Source: Massilia endophytica
Lineage (GTDB): Bacteria > Pseudomonadota > Gammaproteobacteria > Burkholderiales > Burkholderiaceae_D
Assembly (NCBI RefSeq): GCF_021165955.1
Contig: NZ_CP088952.1
Coordinates: 3,906,001-3,970,000 of the forward strand
Direction of reading: 5' to 3'
DNA: 64,000 bases
Within the stretch, counting starts at the first letter, position 1; each line of letters starts with the position of its first letter. The position numbers and the translations under genes are program-made. Positions 7,713 through 16,278 of the stretch are shown in pieces. The notes under the pieces were generated by a model. The model saw nothing but the letters and a program-made list of their open reading frames with translations, did no database searches and was not told the DNA's origin.

Positions 7713-9071
7713 ATGTTTGAAAAAATCCTCATTGCCAACCGTGGAGAAATCGCGCTGCGTATCCAGCGCGCCTGCCGCGAATTGGGCATCAAGACCGTGG
7801 TGGTCCACTCCGAAGCGGACAAGGACGCGAAGTATGTGAAGCTGGCCGACGAATCGGTCTGCATCGGCCCTGCCGCTTCGGCGCAGAGCTACCTGAACAT
7901 GCCCGCCATTATCAGCGCGGCGGAAGTGACGGACGCCGAAGCGATCCACCCCGGCTACGGCTTCCTGTCCGAGAACGCGGACTTCGCCGAACGCGTGGAG
8001 AAATCCGGCTTCGTCTTCATCGGCCCCCGTCCTGAAGCGATCCGCATGATGGGCGACAAGGTCTCCGCCAAGCAGGCCATGATCAAGGCAGGCGTGCCCT
8101 GCGTGCCCGGTTCGGATGGCGCGTTGCCGGACGATCCGAAGGCGATCGTGCAAATTGCGCGCAAGGTGGGCTACCCCGTCATCATCAAGGCCGCCGGCGG
8201 TGGCGGTGGACGCGGCATGCGCGTGGTGCATACCGAGGCGGCCCTGCTGAACGCCGTGACCATGACCAAGACCGAGGCGGGCGCCGCTTTCGGCAATCCC
8301 GAAGTCTATATGGAGAAGTACCTGGAGAATCCGCGCCACGTGGAGATCCAGATCCTGGCCGACGAGCACAAGAACGCCGTCTGGCTGGGCGAGCGCGACT
8401 GCTCCATGCAGCGCCGCCACCAGAAAGTGATCGAGGAAGCGCCGGCGCCGGGCATTCCGCGCAAGCTGATCGAAAAGATCGGCGACCGCTGCGCCGAAGC
8501 CTGCCGCAAGATCGGCTACCGCGGCGCGGGCACCTTCGAGTTCCTGTACGAGAACGGCGAGTTCTACTTCATCGAGATGAACACCCGCGTGCAGGTGGAG
8601 CACCCGGTCACGGAAATGATCACCGGTATCGACATCGTGCAGGAGCAGATCCGCATCGCCTGCGGCGAGAAGCTGCGCTTCCGCCAGCGCGACGTCATGC
8701 TCTCCGGCCACGCCATCGAGTGCCGCATCAATGCGGAAGACCCGTTCAAGTTTACCCCGTCGCCGGGCCGCATCACGGCGTGGCACGCACCGGGCGGCCC
8801 CGGCATCCGTGTCGATTCGCACGCTTACGCGGGCTACTTCGTGCCGCCGAACTACGATTCCATGATCGGCAAGGTGATCTCCTATGGCGCCACGCGCGAA
8901 CAGGCGATCCGCCGCATGCAGATCGCGCTCTCGGAAATGGTGGTTGAGGGTATCCTCACCAATATTCCGCTGCACCGCGAACTGATGGTGGACGGCCGCT
9001 TCATCGAAGGCGGCACCAACATCCATTACCTGGAGCAGCGCCTGTCCGAAATGCCAAAGGCCGGTTCATGA
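7713..9071 (+). CDS. accC: biotin carboxylase subunit of acetyl-CoA carboxylase
   Basis: A 452-residue ATP-grasp enzyme that carboxylates the biotin on AccB using ATP and bicarbonate. The N-terminus MFEKILIANRGEIALRIQRA is the biotin-carboxylase N-domain. The ATP lid glycine loop KAAGGGGGRGMRVV and the catalytic EMNTRVQVEHPVTEMITG segment are intact, and the length matches E. coli AccC. The stop overlaps the prmA start by 4 bp (ATGA). The ribosome-binding site is weak, and the stem-loops before it may matter for expression. Confidence 0.97.
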   Translation: MFEKILIANRGEIALRIQRACRELGIKTVVVHSEADKDAKYVKLADESVCIGPAASAQSYLNMPAIISAAEVTDAEAIHPGYGFLSENADFAERVEKSGFVFIGPRPEAIRMMGDKVSAKQAMIKAGVPCVPGSDGALPDDPKAIVQIARKVGYPVIIKAAGGGGGRGMRVVHTEAALLNAVTMTKTEAGAAFGNPEVYMEKYLENPRHVEIQILADEHKNAVWLGERDCSMQRRHQKVIEEAPAPGIPRKLIEKIGDRCAEACRKIGYRGAGTFEFLYENGEFYFIEMNTRVQVEHPVTEMITGIDIVQEQIRIACGEKLRFRQRDVMLSGHAIECRINAEDPFKFTPSPGRITAWHAPGGPGIRVDSHAYAGYFVPPNYDSMIGKVISYGATREQAIRRMQIALSEMVVEGILTNIPLHRELMVDGRFIEGGTNIHYLEQRLSEMPKAGS

Positions 9072-10003
9072 GCTGGACTGAAATCGTCATCGAAGTCGCC
9101 CTCGATCACGCGGAGGCCCTGTCCGACGCGCTGATGGAGGCGGGCGCCCTGTCCGTGTCCGTGGAGGATGCGGACGAAGGCACCGACGCGGAAAAACCGC
9201 TGTTCGGCGAGCCGGGCATGGAGCCCAAGGAAGCCGCGTGGGAACACAGCCGCGTGGTGGCCCTGACCGACGTCGATGCCGACCAGGCAGCCATCGTGGC
9301 TGCCGCCGCCGAGGCAATCCATCTGCCGGAAGTTCCCAAGTTCACCACCCGCAAGGTGGCGGACGAGGACTGGGTGCGCCTGACGCAGTCCCAGTTCGAG
9401 CCTATCCATATCGGCAAGAACATCTGGGTGGTGCCGAGCTGGCACGAAGCGCCGGACGCTTCCGCCCTCGTGCTGGAGCTCGATCCCGGCCTGGCCTTCG
9501 GCACCGGTTCGCATCCCACCACCCGCCTGTGCATGGAGTGGCTGGAAGCGCATCCCGCGCCGGGCAAGTCAGTGCTGGACTACGGCTGCGGCTCCGGCAT
9601 CCTGGCCATGGTGGCGCGCAAGCTGGGCGCCGCGCCGGTGGCCGGTGTCGATATCGACCCGCAGGCCATCGAATCGGCGCGCGACAATGCCGAACGCAAT
9701 GCGGTGGCCGACATCGAATACTTCGTGCCGGAAGATTTTGCGCAATCCGCCTTCGCGGAGCAGCGCTTCGACATCGTGGTGGCGAACATCCTGTCCTCGC
9801 CGCTGAAACTGATGGCGCCGATGCTGTCCGGCCGAGTGGCCGACGGCGGCTCCCTGATCCTGTCCGGCGTGCTCGCGCGCCAGGCGGAGGAAGTGGCGGC
9901 GGCCTATGCGCCCTTCATCAAGATGGGCGTGTGGGCCGAACATGACGGGTGGGTCGCGCTGCACGGCCGTCTGGGCAGCGATACCGTACCTCCCGCGCGC
10001 TAA
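9068..10003 (+). CDS. prmA: ribosomal protein L11 methyltransferase
   Basis: A 311-residue class I SAM-dependent methyltransferase that trimethylates ribosomal protein L11. The N-terminal substrate-recognition domain starts MSWTEIVIEVALDHAEALSD. The family signature GLAFGTGSHPTTRLCMEW (about residues 140-157) is followed by the SAM loop VLDYGCGSGILAM and the catalytic-site segment VVANILSSPL. It is about 18 residues longer than the E. coli enzyme. It is co-transcribed with accC (4-bp overlap), and the accC-prmA order is common in beta- and gammaproteobacteria. Confidence 0.95.
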   Translation: MSWTEIVIEVALDHAEALSDALMEAGALSVSVEDADEGTDAEKPLFGEPGMEPKEAAWEHSRVVALTDVDADQAAIVAAAAEAIHLPEVPKFTTRKVADEDWVRLTQSQFEPIHIGKNIWVVPSWHEAPDASALVLELDPGLAFGTGSHPTTRLCMEWLEAHPAPGKSVLDYGCGSGILAMVARKLGAAPVAGVDIDPQAIESARDNAERNAVADIEYFVPEDFAQSAFAEQRFDIVVANILSSPLKLMAPMLSGRVADGGSLILSGVLARQAEEVAAAYAPFIKMGVWAEHDGWVALHGRLGSDTVPPAR

Positions 10004-10018
10004 GGCCCGCCCGCTGCG

Positions 10019-11371
10019 ATGGCGCTCGCCACCAAATGCCCCCACTGTAATACGATCTTCCGGGTCGCCCACGACCAGTTGAAATTGCGTGGGGGCATAG
10101 TGCGCTGCGGCGCCTGCAATGAAGTCTTCGACGGCAATGCGGCCCTTGTGGAGCCGCTTGCCAAGCCCTCCCCCGTCATGCCCGCCGTGCCTGTGGCAAG
10201 CCCTCACCCCGAAACCGTCGAGGAAACCGCCGCCGCCCTGGCGCCTGCGGCCTTCCTGGACGAACCGGAGCTGGCAGAAGAAAGCCCGGCGCTTCCTCCC
10301 GAGCCCGAGCCTGAGCTTATGGAAGCGCTGGCGGCGGATATCGATACCGAAGAAGCTCCCGCCGAGACCACGGAGGAAGGCGAGGTCGCCGAAGCAGGTG
10401 TCCAGCCCTTGAGCGAGCCCGATGCGGAAGAGGCGCACGCCGAAGACGGCGAGCCGGAAGAGCCGCCCGCAGCCGAGACCCTGGACTTCATCGTCGACCC
10501 GGACGCCTTTGCCGATCCGCTTCCCGCGCCCAGCGCTGCCGGGGGCGAGGCCGACACGCCGCAGGAACATATCGTGGCCGCCGCGCTGGACGACGCCCAC
10601 CACTTCGACGACCTGCCTGCCCGGGAAGCTGCGCCCGACTCCGAGCCCGCCGAAGAGCCGATCGCCAGCGAAGCGGAAGACGCCGGCGCCGCCCCGCCCG
10701 CGCCGCCGGAAGGCACGGCCGACGACGACGCGGAAGCCAAACGCAGCGCCGACCAATCGGCCGCCGCCGAGCTGCCTGCGCTGGAAAGCGCCTCCCTGGC
10801 CGCAGGCGCCGTTGCCATGGCGCCAGAGCCGGAGGCCGAAGCGGATGGCGACGAACCGGGCTTCGTCAAGCGCGCCAACCGCCGCCAGCGCCTGCAGCGC
10901 GTCGGCAAGGTGGTGATGGCCTTCGGCACGCCCATCCTGCTGGCCGGCCTGCTGGCCCAGGGCGTGGCCACTTTCCGCAACCCGCTGGCCGCCAGCTTCC
11001 CCCAGCTCAAGCCCACGCTGAACTCCCTCTGCCAGCCGCTGGGCTGCAAGGTCGAGCTGCCGATGCAGATCGACATGCTGGCCATCGAACAGGGCGAGCT
11101 GCAGACCCTGGCCGACAATACCTACAGCTACGTCACCGTGCTGCGCAACCAGGCCCGCAATCCGCAGGCCTGGCCTTCCATTGAACTGGTGCTGAACGAC
11201 AGCGCCGACAAGCCCGTGCTGCGCCGGGTCTTCGCCCCGCGCGACTACCTGCCCTCGCAGGCCGAATTGGACAAGGGCTTCGCCCCGCGCAGCGAGCAGC
11301 CCGTGAAGCTCTATTTTGAACTCAGCCAGGTGAAAGCCTCCGGCTACCACATCGCCATCTTCTACCCCTAA
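10019..11371 (+). CDS. zinc-ribbon, single-pass membrane protein (DUF3426)
   Basis: A 450-residue protein of unknown function. The N-terminus has an MJ0042-type zinc ribbon with two CxxC pairs (TKCPHCNTIF and VRCGACNEVF, residues ~5-40). About 230 residues of highly acidic Glu/Ala/Pro-rich linker follow, without repeats of fixed length. A basic patch (VKRANRRQRLQR) precedes one membrane segment (about residues 300-320, MAFGTPILLAGLLAQG), and the C-terminal ~130 residues form the DUF3426 domain ending HIAIFYP. The zinc ribbon should be cytoplasmic and the DUF3426 domain periplasmic. It sits 15 bp after prmA and 9 bp before the PfkB gene, so a single operon is likely. Confidence 0.88.
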   Translation: MALATKCPHCNTIFRVAHDQLKLRGGIVRCGACNEVFDGNAALVEPLAKPSPVMPAVPVASPHPETVEETAAALAPAAFLDEPELAEESPALPPEPEPELMEALAADIDTEEAPAETTEEGEVAEAGVQPLSEPDAEEAHAEDGEPEEPPAAETLDFIVDPDAFADPLPAPSAAGGEADTPQEHIVAAALDDAHHFDDLPAREAAPDSEPAEEPIASEAEDAGAAPPAPPEGTADDDAEAKRSADQSAAAELPALESASLAAGAVAMAPEPEAEADGDEPGFVKRANRRQRLQRVGKVVMAFGTPILLAGLLAQGVATFRNPLAASFPQLKPTLNSLCQPLGCKVELPMQIDMLAIEQGELQTLADNTYSYVTVLRNQARNPQAWPSIELVLNDSADKPVLRRVFAPRDYLPSQAELDKGFAPRSEQPVKLYFELSQVKASGYHIAIFYP

Positions 11372-11380
11372 GAAATCACC

Positions 11381-12319
11381 ATGAACAAGACCTCCATCAT
11401 CTGCGGCTCGCTCGCCATCGACATCATCATGCAGTACGAGGGCCGCTTCGGCGACACCCTGCTGGCCGACCAGCTGCACAAGGTGAACGTTTCCTTCCTG
11501 GTGCCAACCATGCGCACGGAGTTCGGCGGCTGCTCGGGCAACATTGCCTACAACCTGAAGCTGCTGGGCGGCGACCCGCGCATCGTGGGCGTGATGGGCC
11601 AGGATTGCGCGGCCTACCTGGAGCGCCTGCAGAAGCTGGGCATCTCCACCGAGAACATCCTGATCAAGAAGGACGCCTACAACGCCCAGTGCTTCGTGAC
11701 GGCGGACTCGGACAACAACCAGATCAACGCCTTCCACCCCGGCGCCATGTCCTACGCCCACGAAAACGAAGTGGCCAAGGCCGCCCCGGCGCGCCTGGCC
11801 ATCATCTCGCCGGACGGCCACTTCGGCATGCTGAAGCACGCCGAGGACCTGCACAAGCTGAATATCCCCTTCATCTTCGACCCGGGCCAGCAGATGCCCA
11901 TGTTCACGCCGGATGAGCTGATCGGCTTCATCAACAAGGCCGCCTATGTGACCACCAACGACTACGAGATCGAACTGCTGATGGACCGTACCGGCCTGTC
12001 GCTGGCCGATATCGCGGGCCGCCTGGAAGCGCTGATCGTGACGCGCGGCGAGAAGGGTTCGGAGATCTACACCAAGGGCACCCGCATCGATATTCCGGCC
12101 GTGAAGGCCGAAGCGGTGCTGGACCCCACCGGCTGCGGCGACGCCTATCGCGCCGGCCTGCTGTACGGCCTGACGCATGATCTGGGATGGGAGACCACCG
12201 GCCGCCTGGCCAGCCTGCTGGGCGCGATCAAGATCGCCCACAAGGGCGCCCAGAACCACGTGCTGACGAAGGAACAGATCGGCGACCGCTTCGAAGCGGC
12301 GTTCGGCTACCGATATTAA
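11381..12319 (+). CDS. PfkB-family carbohydrate/nucleoside kinase
   Basis: A 312-residue ribokinase-fold sugar or adenosine kinase. Motif 1 is TEFGGCSGNIAYNLKLLGG (about residues 46-64). The C-terminal motif 2 DPTGCGDAYRAGLLYG (about residues 248-263) contains the catalytic Asp, with TGCGD in place of the usual TGAGD. It resembles the adenosine-kinase branch annotated in Burkholderiales, but the substrate cannot be fixed from sequence. It is the last gene of the accB-led plus-strand run and is followed by a palindrome that probably ends transcription. Confidence 0.88.
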   Translation: MNKTSIICGSLAIDIIMQYEGRFGDTLLADQLHKVNVSFLVPTMRTEFGGCSGNIAYNLKLLGGDPRIVGVMGQDCAAYLERLQKLGISTENILIKKDAYNAQCFVTADSDNNQINAFHPGAMSYAHENEVAKAAPARLAIISPDGHFGMLKHAEDLHKLNIPFIFDPGQQMPMFTPDELIGFINKAAYVTTNDYEIELLMDRTGLSLADIAGRLEALIVTRGEKGSEIYTKGTRIDIPAVKAEAVLDPTGCGDAYRAGLLYGLTHDLGWETTGRLASLLGAIKIAHKGAQNHVLTKEQIGDRFEAAFGYRY

Positions 12320-12327
12320 GAAGACAG

Positions 12328-12359
12328 AGGGGACAGACGCCGAACAGGGTCTGTCCCCT
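12328..12359. repeat. GGGGACAGAC inverted repeat between convergent genes
   Basis: Arms 12328-12338 and 12349-12359 (AGGGGACAGAC and its complement) flank a 10-nt loop. The element lies between the stops of the PfkB gene (plus) and the YggT gene (minus). The arm shares the GGGGACAGAC word with the 36-bp palindrome at 625-700. It probably serves as a terminator, although no long T-tract follows on either side. Confidence 0.8.
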
Positions 12360-12378
12360 GCGTTCAATCGGTGGCAGA

Positions 12379-12912
12379 CTAGAAGAGGAACAGCTTGTCG
12401 AGCACCAGGTTGGCGATCTGCAGCAGGATCAGCGCCACCAGCAGCGACAGATCCAGATTGCCCACCAGCGGCACCACGCGGCGGATGGGCCGCAGCAGCG
12501 GCTCATTGAGCGCACGCACGAAAGGCGCCATCGGCGCATGCGGGTTGATCCAGCTGAACACCGCCTCGATCACCAGCAGGAACATGAAACCGTAAATAAT
12601 CCATTGCAGGAAGCGGCGCAGCGCCAGCAGCGCCACCAGCTCGGGCGAGGCGCCTGCGATCAGCAGGATGGCGGTGGCCAGGATCACGATCAGGAAAGCG
12701 CCAATCAGGCTGGCCCAGTCATAGCCGCCCACGCCCGGCACGATGCGGCGCAGGGGGCGCACCAGCCAATCCGTCAGCTGGAAAGTGAACTGCGCCACGC
12801 TCGCGGGCGGACGCACGCGGATCGCCTGCATCCAGAATCGCAGCAGCAGGACGCCGCCCAGCAGGCCGGCAACGGTATCGACGATCAGCCTCACAATATC
12901 AAACACGAGCAT
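12379..12912 (-). CDS. YggT-family integral membrane protein
   Basis: A 177-residue inner-membrane protein with two tandem YGGT repeats. Each has a hydrophobic helix pair around a conserved polar hinge, seen as RLIVDTVAGLLGGVLLLRFWM...QLTDWLVRPLRRIVP and again as WINPHAPMAPFVRALNEPLL RPIRRVVP. Four membrane segments are predicted. YggT proteins are widespread, often near septum or osmotic-tolerance genes, but lack a firm biochemical function. The gene is followed on its 3' side by the palindrome at 12328 and lies just downstream of the histone H1-like gene's terminator. Confidence 0.9.
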   Translation of the reverse strand: MLVFDIVRLIVDTVAGLLGGVLLLRFWMQAIRVRPPASVAQFTFQLTDWLVRPLRRIVPGVGGYDWASLIGAFLIVILATAILLIAGASPELVALLALRRFLQWIIYGFMFLLVIEAVFSWINPHAPMAPFVRALNEPLLRPIRRVVPLVGNLDLSLLVALILLQIANLVLDKLFLF

Positions 12913-12921
12913 TCTCCATAA

Positions 12922-12961
12922 AAAAAGCCGCTGTGCGATTGTCTCACACAGCGGCTTTTCA
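12922..12961 (-). terminator. rho-independent terminator of the histone H1-like gene
   Basis: The 13-bp stem 12923-12935 / 12947-12959 (AAAAGCCGCTGTG and its complement) is followed on the minus strand by a run of seven T. It lies 22 bp beyond the H1-like stop codon and 10 bp before the YggT start, so it separates the two genes. Confidence 0.9.
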
Positions 12962-12982
12962 GCCCATCAGGCTAAGCGTAGC

Positions 12983-13843
12983 TTAGGAAGGACGGGTGCT
13001 GGTTGGGAAAGGCCAGGCGGCGGCTGGAGCCAGCACGGTTTTCGCGGCTGGAGCAGCGGCTGCTGGAGCCGAAGCAGCGGCAGGCGCCGGTGCTGCAGCT
13101 GGCTTGGCTGCAGGCTTGGCGGCGGCCTTCTTCGGAGCGGCCTTCTTGGCAGCTGGCTTCGCGGCCGGCTTGGCAGCAGCGGCAGGAGCAGCTGGCTTGG
13201 CGGCAGGCTTGGCAGCAGCCTTCTTCGGAGCAGCCTTCTTGGCAGCGGCAGGCTTCTTGGCAGCAGCAGGCTTCTTGGCGGCAGCGGCAGGCTTGGCAGC
13301 GGCCTTCTTCGCAGCAGGCTTCTTGGCTGCAGGCTTGGCAGCGGCCTTCTTCGCAGCAGGCTTCTTGGCAGCAGCCTTCTTGGCGGCTGGCTTGGCAGCG
13401 GCTTTAGCGACGGTCTTCTTCGCTGCCGGCTTGGCGGCGGCCTTCTTGGCTACCGGCTTTTTAGCAGCGACTTTCTTTGCTGCTGGCTTGGCGGCGGCTT
13501 TCTTGGCGACGGTCTTCTTCGCTGCTGGCTTGGCTGCTGCTTTCTTCGCTACTGGCTTTTTCGCTGCGACTTTCTTTGCTGCTGGCTTGGCTGCTGCCTT
13601 GGCGACGGTCTTCTTCGCTGCTGGCTTGGCGGCTGCCTTCTTCGCTACTGGCTTGGCGGCGGCTTTCTTTGCCACTGGCTTCGCTGCTGCCTTCTTCACA
13701 GCTGGTTTAGCTGCTGGCTTGGCGGCGGCTTTCTTGGCTGCTGGCTTGGCAGCGGCCTTCTTTGCTGCCGGCTTGGCGGCGGCTTTGGTGGCAGCCTTGG
13801 CGGCTGGCTTCTTCGGTGCTGCTTTCTTTGCTGCAGTTGCCAT
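12983..13843 (-). CDS. histone H1-like Lys/Ala/Pro-rich nucleoid protein
   Basis: A 286-residue protein made almost entirely of AAKKPAAKKAAAKPA-type repeats, like the C-terminal tail of eukaryotic histone H1 and the bacterial H1-like/AlgP proteins. Such tails bind and condense DNA without sequence specificity. The last residues (AAAWPFPTSTRPS) are a non-repetitive ending typical of the Burkholderiales members. The ATG at 13843 was chosen because AAGGAG lies 6 bp upstream; an in-frame ATG at 13858 would put that site inside the gene. The repeats make the DNA itself tandemly repetitive, so allele length may vary. A strong terminator follows. Confidence 0.9.
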   Translation of the reverse strand: MATAAKKAAPKKPAAKAATKAAAKPAAKKAAAKPAAKKAAAKPAAKPAVKKAAAKPVAKKAAAKPVAKKAAAKPAAKKTVAKAAAKPAAKKVAAKKPVAKKAAAKPAAKKTVAKKAAAKPAAKKVAAKKPVAKKAAAKPAAKKTVAKAAAKPAAKKAAAKKPAAKKAAAKPAAKKPAAKKAAAKPAAAAKKPAAAKKPAAAKKAAPKKAAAKPAAKPAAPAAAAKPAAKPAAKKAAPKKAAAKPAAKPAAAPAPAAASAPAAAAPAAKTVLAPAAAWPFPTSTRPS

Positions 13844-14594
13844 TTTCTTCTCCTTCATCCGGATGATTTACATAGATTGAAACCCGTCCGGGCCTTCGCG
13901 AAGACGCCGGGCGAATTATTCATCGGCACAAGCAAAGCGATGTTTGCGCTAATGAATTCGGTACCGGCTGAACTGCTGCAACTCCTCACTTTTGCAGCGC
14001 TTCAGCCATCTGGGCCGCCGCTCCAGCGTCGATGCTGGCAGCCGCGGCTCGGAATATATATATGTAGGTGGCGGGTGGTCGAGGGCGTGTGTTCAGCTCC
14101 GTTCGACGAGGGCCTGTGCCACATCACGTTACATCGGCTCAAAGAAAAAACCGCCCGGCCTGAAGCAGGTCAGGCGAGGCGGTTCAGCCGGAATACGGTG
14201 TGGTCTTAAGCATATTTGTGCGAGCTTGGGTCCTATTTTTTGTTCGGGCTTTTGCGGTTACAACACACTCAAAAAAGAGCGCTTGCAAATTCACGCGTTT
14301 TCAAGTTCGTAAAGTACACGAAAACCTTACATGAACGCAACGGGTGCGCGCGATTTTCTTGCGCTTTTTTTTAAGTGATCAGCGAGCTAACGCACATAAG
14401 CGAGGCCGCAAAACCTCCGATGAAGCGCTTCGGCGAGGCCAATCCATCGTTCAACGATTTGTCATGCTTCGCATAACGCCTTTACCTAAAGGACGTATGC
14501 AAAGCGATGAATTCGAGTGGGAGACCGCGAGGATGCCGCGACGCCTCGCGTCGAGGTCCGTCGTGATAAAGAGACAGCGCGGCGCATCCGCGCA
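13844..14594. other. 751-bp stretch without a convincing gene
   Basis: No reading frame here looks real; open frames extending in from 12743-14209 or 14344-14718 lack any recognisable protein character. It must hold the minus-strand promoter of the H1-like gene, although no clear -35/-10 pair was found. It also holds a strong minus-strand terminator at 14141-14184, with about 410 bp between that hairpin and the lipid-kinase stop codon. Composition is noticeably more A+T-rich than the flanking genes, for example around 14055-14070 and 14220-14330. Confidence 0.6.
14141..14184 (-). terminator. strong minus-strand rho-independent terminator far from any stop codon
   Basis: The outer stem AACCGCC (14149-14155) pairs with GGCGGTT (14178-14184), and the inner stem GCCTGA (14158-14163) with TCAGGC (14170-14175). 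On the minus strand the hairpin runs into TTTTTTCTTT. It ends a transcript coming from the right. The nearest minus-strand stop codon in that direction is 410 bp away (lipid kinase, 14595), so it ends either a long 3' untranslated region or a separate small RNA. Confidence 0.75.
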
Positions 14595-15533
14595 TCAGAA
14601 ATCGAGCATTGGGACCGGCAAAGGACGAAGCAGCAGCAGTTTTCCCTCGACAGCTTTGAATTCGAGCGGCATCGTCATCATGTGGACCTCGCCATCGGTG
14701 GCGACCTTGATGCGATGACGGCCAGGCAGCGCGCGGCGCTTCACCGTCATGCGCCTGAAGCTGAAGGCCTCCACGTCGGCGGCATCGCCGAGCTGTCCGA
14801 ACGCGCCGCGCAGCAGAAGGCCGAGCATTCCCATTCGGCCCACAGCCTTCGGAGCGATGGCCGCCAGCTCTCCCTCGTCCACCGCAGCGGACAAGGGCGG
14901 CATGCCCACCTGCTCCAGCTGCAAGCGGTTGTTCCCGACGAACAGCGTCGGCGTCCGCAGATGGCGCTTCACGCCATCCAGCTCCACCGTGATGCGCAGC
15001 AGCCGCACGGCGCCGAGCACCGTCTTGAGGGCGGACAGCATGGCCACGATGCGGCTGCGGCCGAACTGCTTCTTGTCCGCCTCGCGCTCTTCGAGGATGG
15101 TGGGATAGAGGCCGATACTGGCATTGACGAGGAAGATGCGCTCGTTGACCATGCCGACCTGCACCGCTTCGGCGCGCGCGTCGAGCAGGCCGCGCACGGC
15201 GTCGGCCAGGTCTTCCGGAATGCCGTGGGTCCGGCCGAAGTAGTTGAACGTGCCTTGCGGCAGCACGCCGAAGGGACAGCCGCTGCCCACGGCATGATGC
15301 GCGACCGCATTGATGGTGCCGTCGCCTCCCGCGGCGATCACGATGCCGCCGTTGGCTCCCGCCTCGCGCACCGCCCAGGCGGCGATGTCGGGCAGCTGCG
15401 AGGGCTCCTCGACCAGCCGCAGATGGAACTCGCGCCCGGCCGCGGACAGCACCTCGCCCGCCGTCGCTTCGCGCAGGGCCGTGTCGGCGTTGCCGGAACC
15501 GGCGTTCATCACTATATAGAAGGGGGCGCTCAT
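14595..15533 (-). CDS. diacylglycerol-kinase-domain lipid kinase (YegS/DgkB type)
   Basis: A 312-residue soluble kinase with the DAGK catalytic domain in its N-terminal half. The nucleotide loop AAGGDGTINAVAHHA (about residues 67-81) and PFGVLPQGTFNYFGRTHG (about 90-107) are the two family hallmarks, and the C-terminal half (FVGNNRLQL, DEGELAAI) is the beta-sandwich domain. It is expected to phosphorylate a membrane lipid. The ATG at 15533 was chosen because the domain begins there (PFYIVMNAGSGN). The TATAGT seen just upstream could give it its own promoter. It lies 53 bp downstream of the Cap15-like gene on the same strand, so co-transcription is possible but unproved. Confidence 0.9.
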   Translation of the reverse strand: MSAPFYIVMNAGSGNADTALREATAGEVLSAAGREFHLRLVEEPSQLPDIAAWAVREAGANGGIVIAAGGDGTINAVAHHAVGSGCPFGVLPQGTFNYFGRTHGIPEDLADAVRGLLDARAEAVQVGMVNERIFLVNASIGLYPTILEEREADKKQFGRSRIVAMLSALKTVLGAVRLLRITVELDGVKRHLRTPTLFVGNNRLQLEQVGMPPLSAAVDEGELAAIAPKAVGRMGMLGLLLRGAFGQLGDAADVEAFSFRRMTVKRRALPGRHRIKVATDGEVHMMTMPLEFKAVEGKLLLLRPLPVPMLDF

Positions 15534-15586
15534 GACGGAACTATACCCGCCGCCCCCTCGGCCTGGCGTCACGCATCGCAACGCCC

Positions 15587-16278
15587 TCACCTGCCCTGAC
15601 GCCTCCACTGCGGTTCGTCCGGCCAGCGCTCGGCGATGTCCTCGAAGCGCTCTGCGCCTCCACATTTCTTGCTGACGCGATGCAGCCAGATCGTGCCGTG
15701 GCTGGGACTGTCGGTCCAATAATCCCCCTCGAGGATCGAGTCGCGCATGGCCAGCAGCAGGTCGCCCGCTCCATTGACCAGCTCCCGCTTGCCGGGATAC
15801 TTGTTCTTGAGCTCATAGATATAGAGCAGGCGCGTCGCACCGGTGCGGTCGCTATGCATGAGCGCCTCCAGCCGCGATTCGCCCGTCTGCGATGCGGTGA
15901 AACTCTGGATGGTCAGCGTGAGATAGGTCTGGCGGACGATGAAGGCGATGGGCAGGCTGAGAGGCGGCTCGCCCTCGGCGCGGCCATAGTGCGAAGTCAA
16001 GGACCGATCCAGATGCCGCGGATGGCGGGCCGCCCGATCCAGCCGGGAATCGGTCCCCAGCGCCAGCACCACTTGTAAAAGGCGAGCGAGAGGATGGTGG
16101 CGGCGAAGACGGCGGACGATGCCATGCGCAGCAGGTCGCGGTAGCCCAGGCTGTCCAGGGTGTCCCAGCGGTTCAGGAGCTGGAGGGCCAGGCAGAGAAG
16201 AACGATGAGCGCAAAGGCCTTCTTGAGTGCTTCAAACTCCTTCGCCGTCACCGTCAGATTTTGCGCCTGGTCGCTCAT
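15587..16278 (-). pseudogene. Cap15-like 2TM/beta-barrel effector, split by a 1-nt frameshift
   Basis: The first frame begins MSDQAQNLTVTAKEF, has two membrane helices (about residues 21-36 and 53-69) and then WRWGPIPGWIGRPAIRGIWIG, and meets a stop at 15997-15999. The protein continues in the next frame from 16003 as SLTSHYGRAEG...IAFIVRQTYLTLTIQSFTA...RLLYIYELKNKYPG...EGDYWTDSPSHGTIWLHRVS, to the stop at 15587. Joined, this gives about 230 residues with the two-helix plus eight-stranded-barrel layout of CBASS effector Cap15, whose barrel binds a cyclic nucleotide and whose helices damage the inner membrane. One missing base near 16001-16006 explains the break. The start overlaps the DisA_N-like gene by 47 bp. 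A sequencing error, a true null allele or rare frameshifting are all possible. Confidence 0.7.

Noticed and set aside
9569..12367. A 932-codon minus-strand open frame opposite prmA, the DUF3426 gene and the PfkB gene
   Set aside because: Same shadow effect; three recognisable families lie on the plus strand.
13060..13800. Regular repeats that could be mistaken for a CRISPR array
   Set aside because: Units are contiguous, code for AAKKPA motifs and have no unique spacers; no cas gene is present.
12996..13880. A plus-strand Ala/Gly/Phe-rich open frame, apparently a membrane protein
   Set aside because: It is the complement of the AAKKPA repeats. The minus strand has a ribosome-binding site, a conserved C-terminus and a terminator, so only that strand is coding.
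14040..14200. Possible tRNA-like segment in the gene-free region (GTTCGA near 14101)
   Set aside because: No cloverleaf arms or acceptor stem can be built around it.
15995..16010. Programmed -1 frameshift in the Cap15-like gene
   Set aside because: No slippery heptamer or downstream stimulatory hairpin is visible; a simple 1-nt deletion or sequencing error is more economical.
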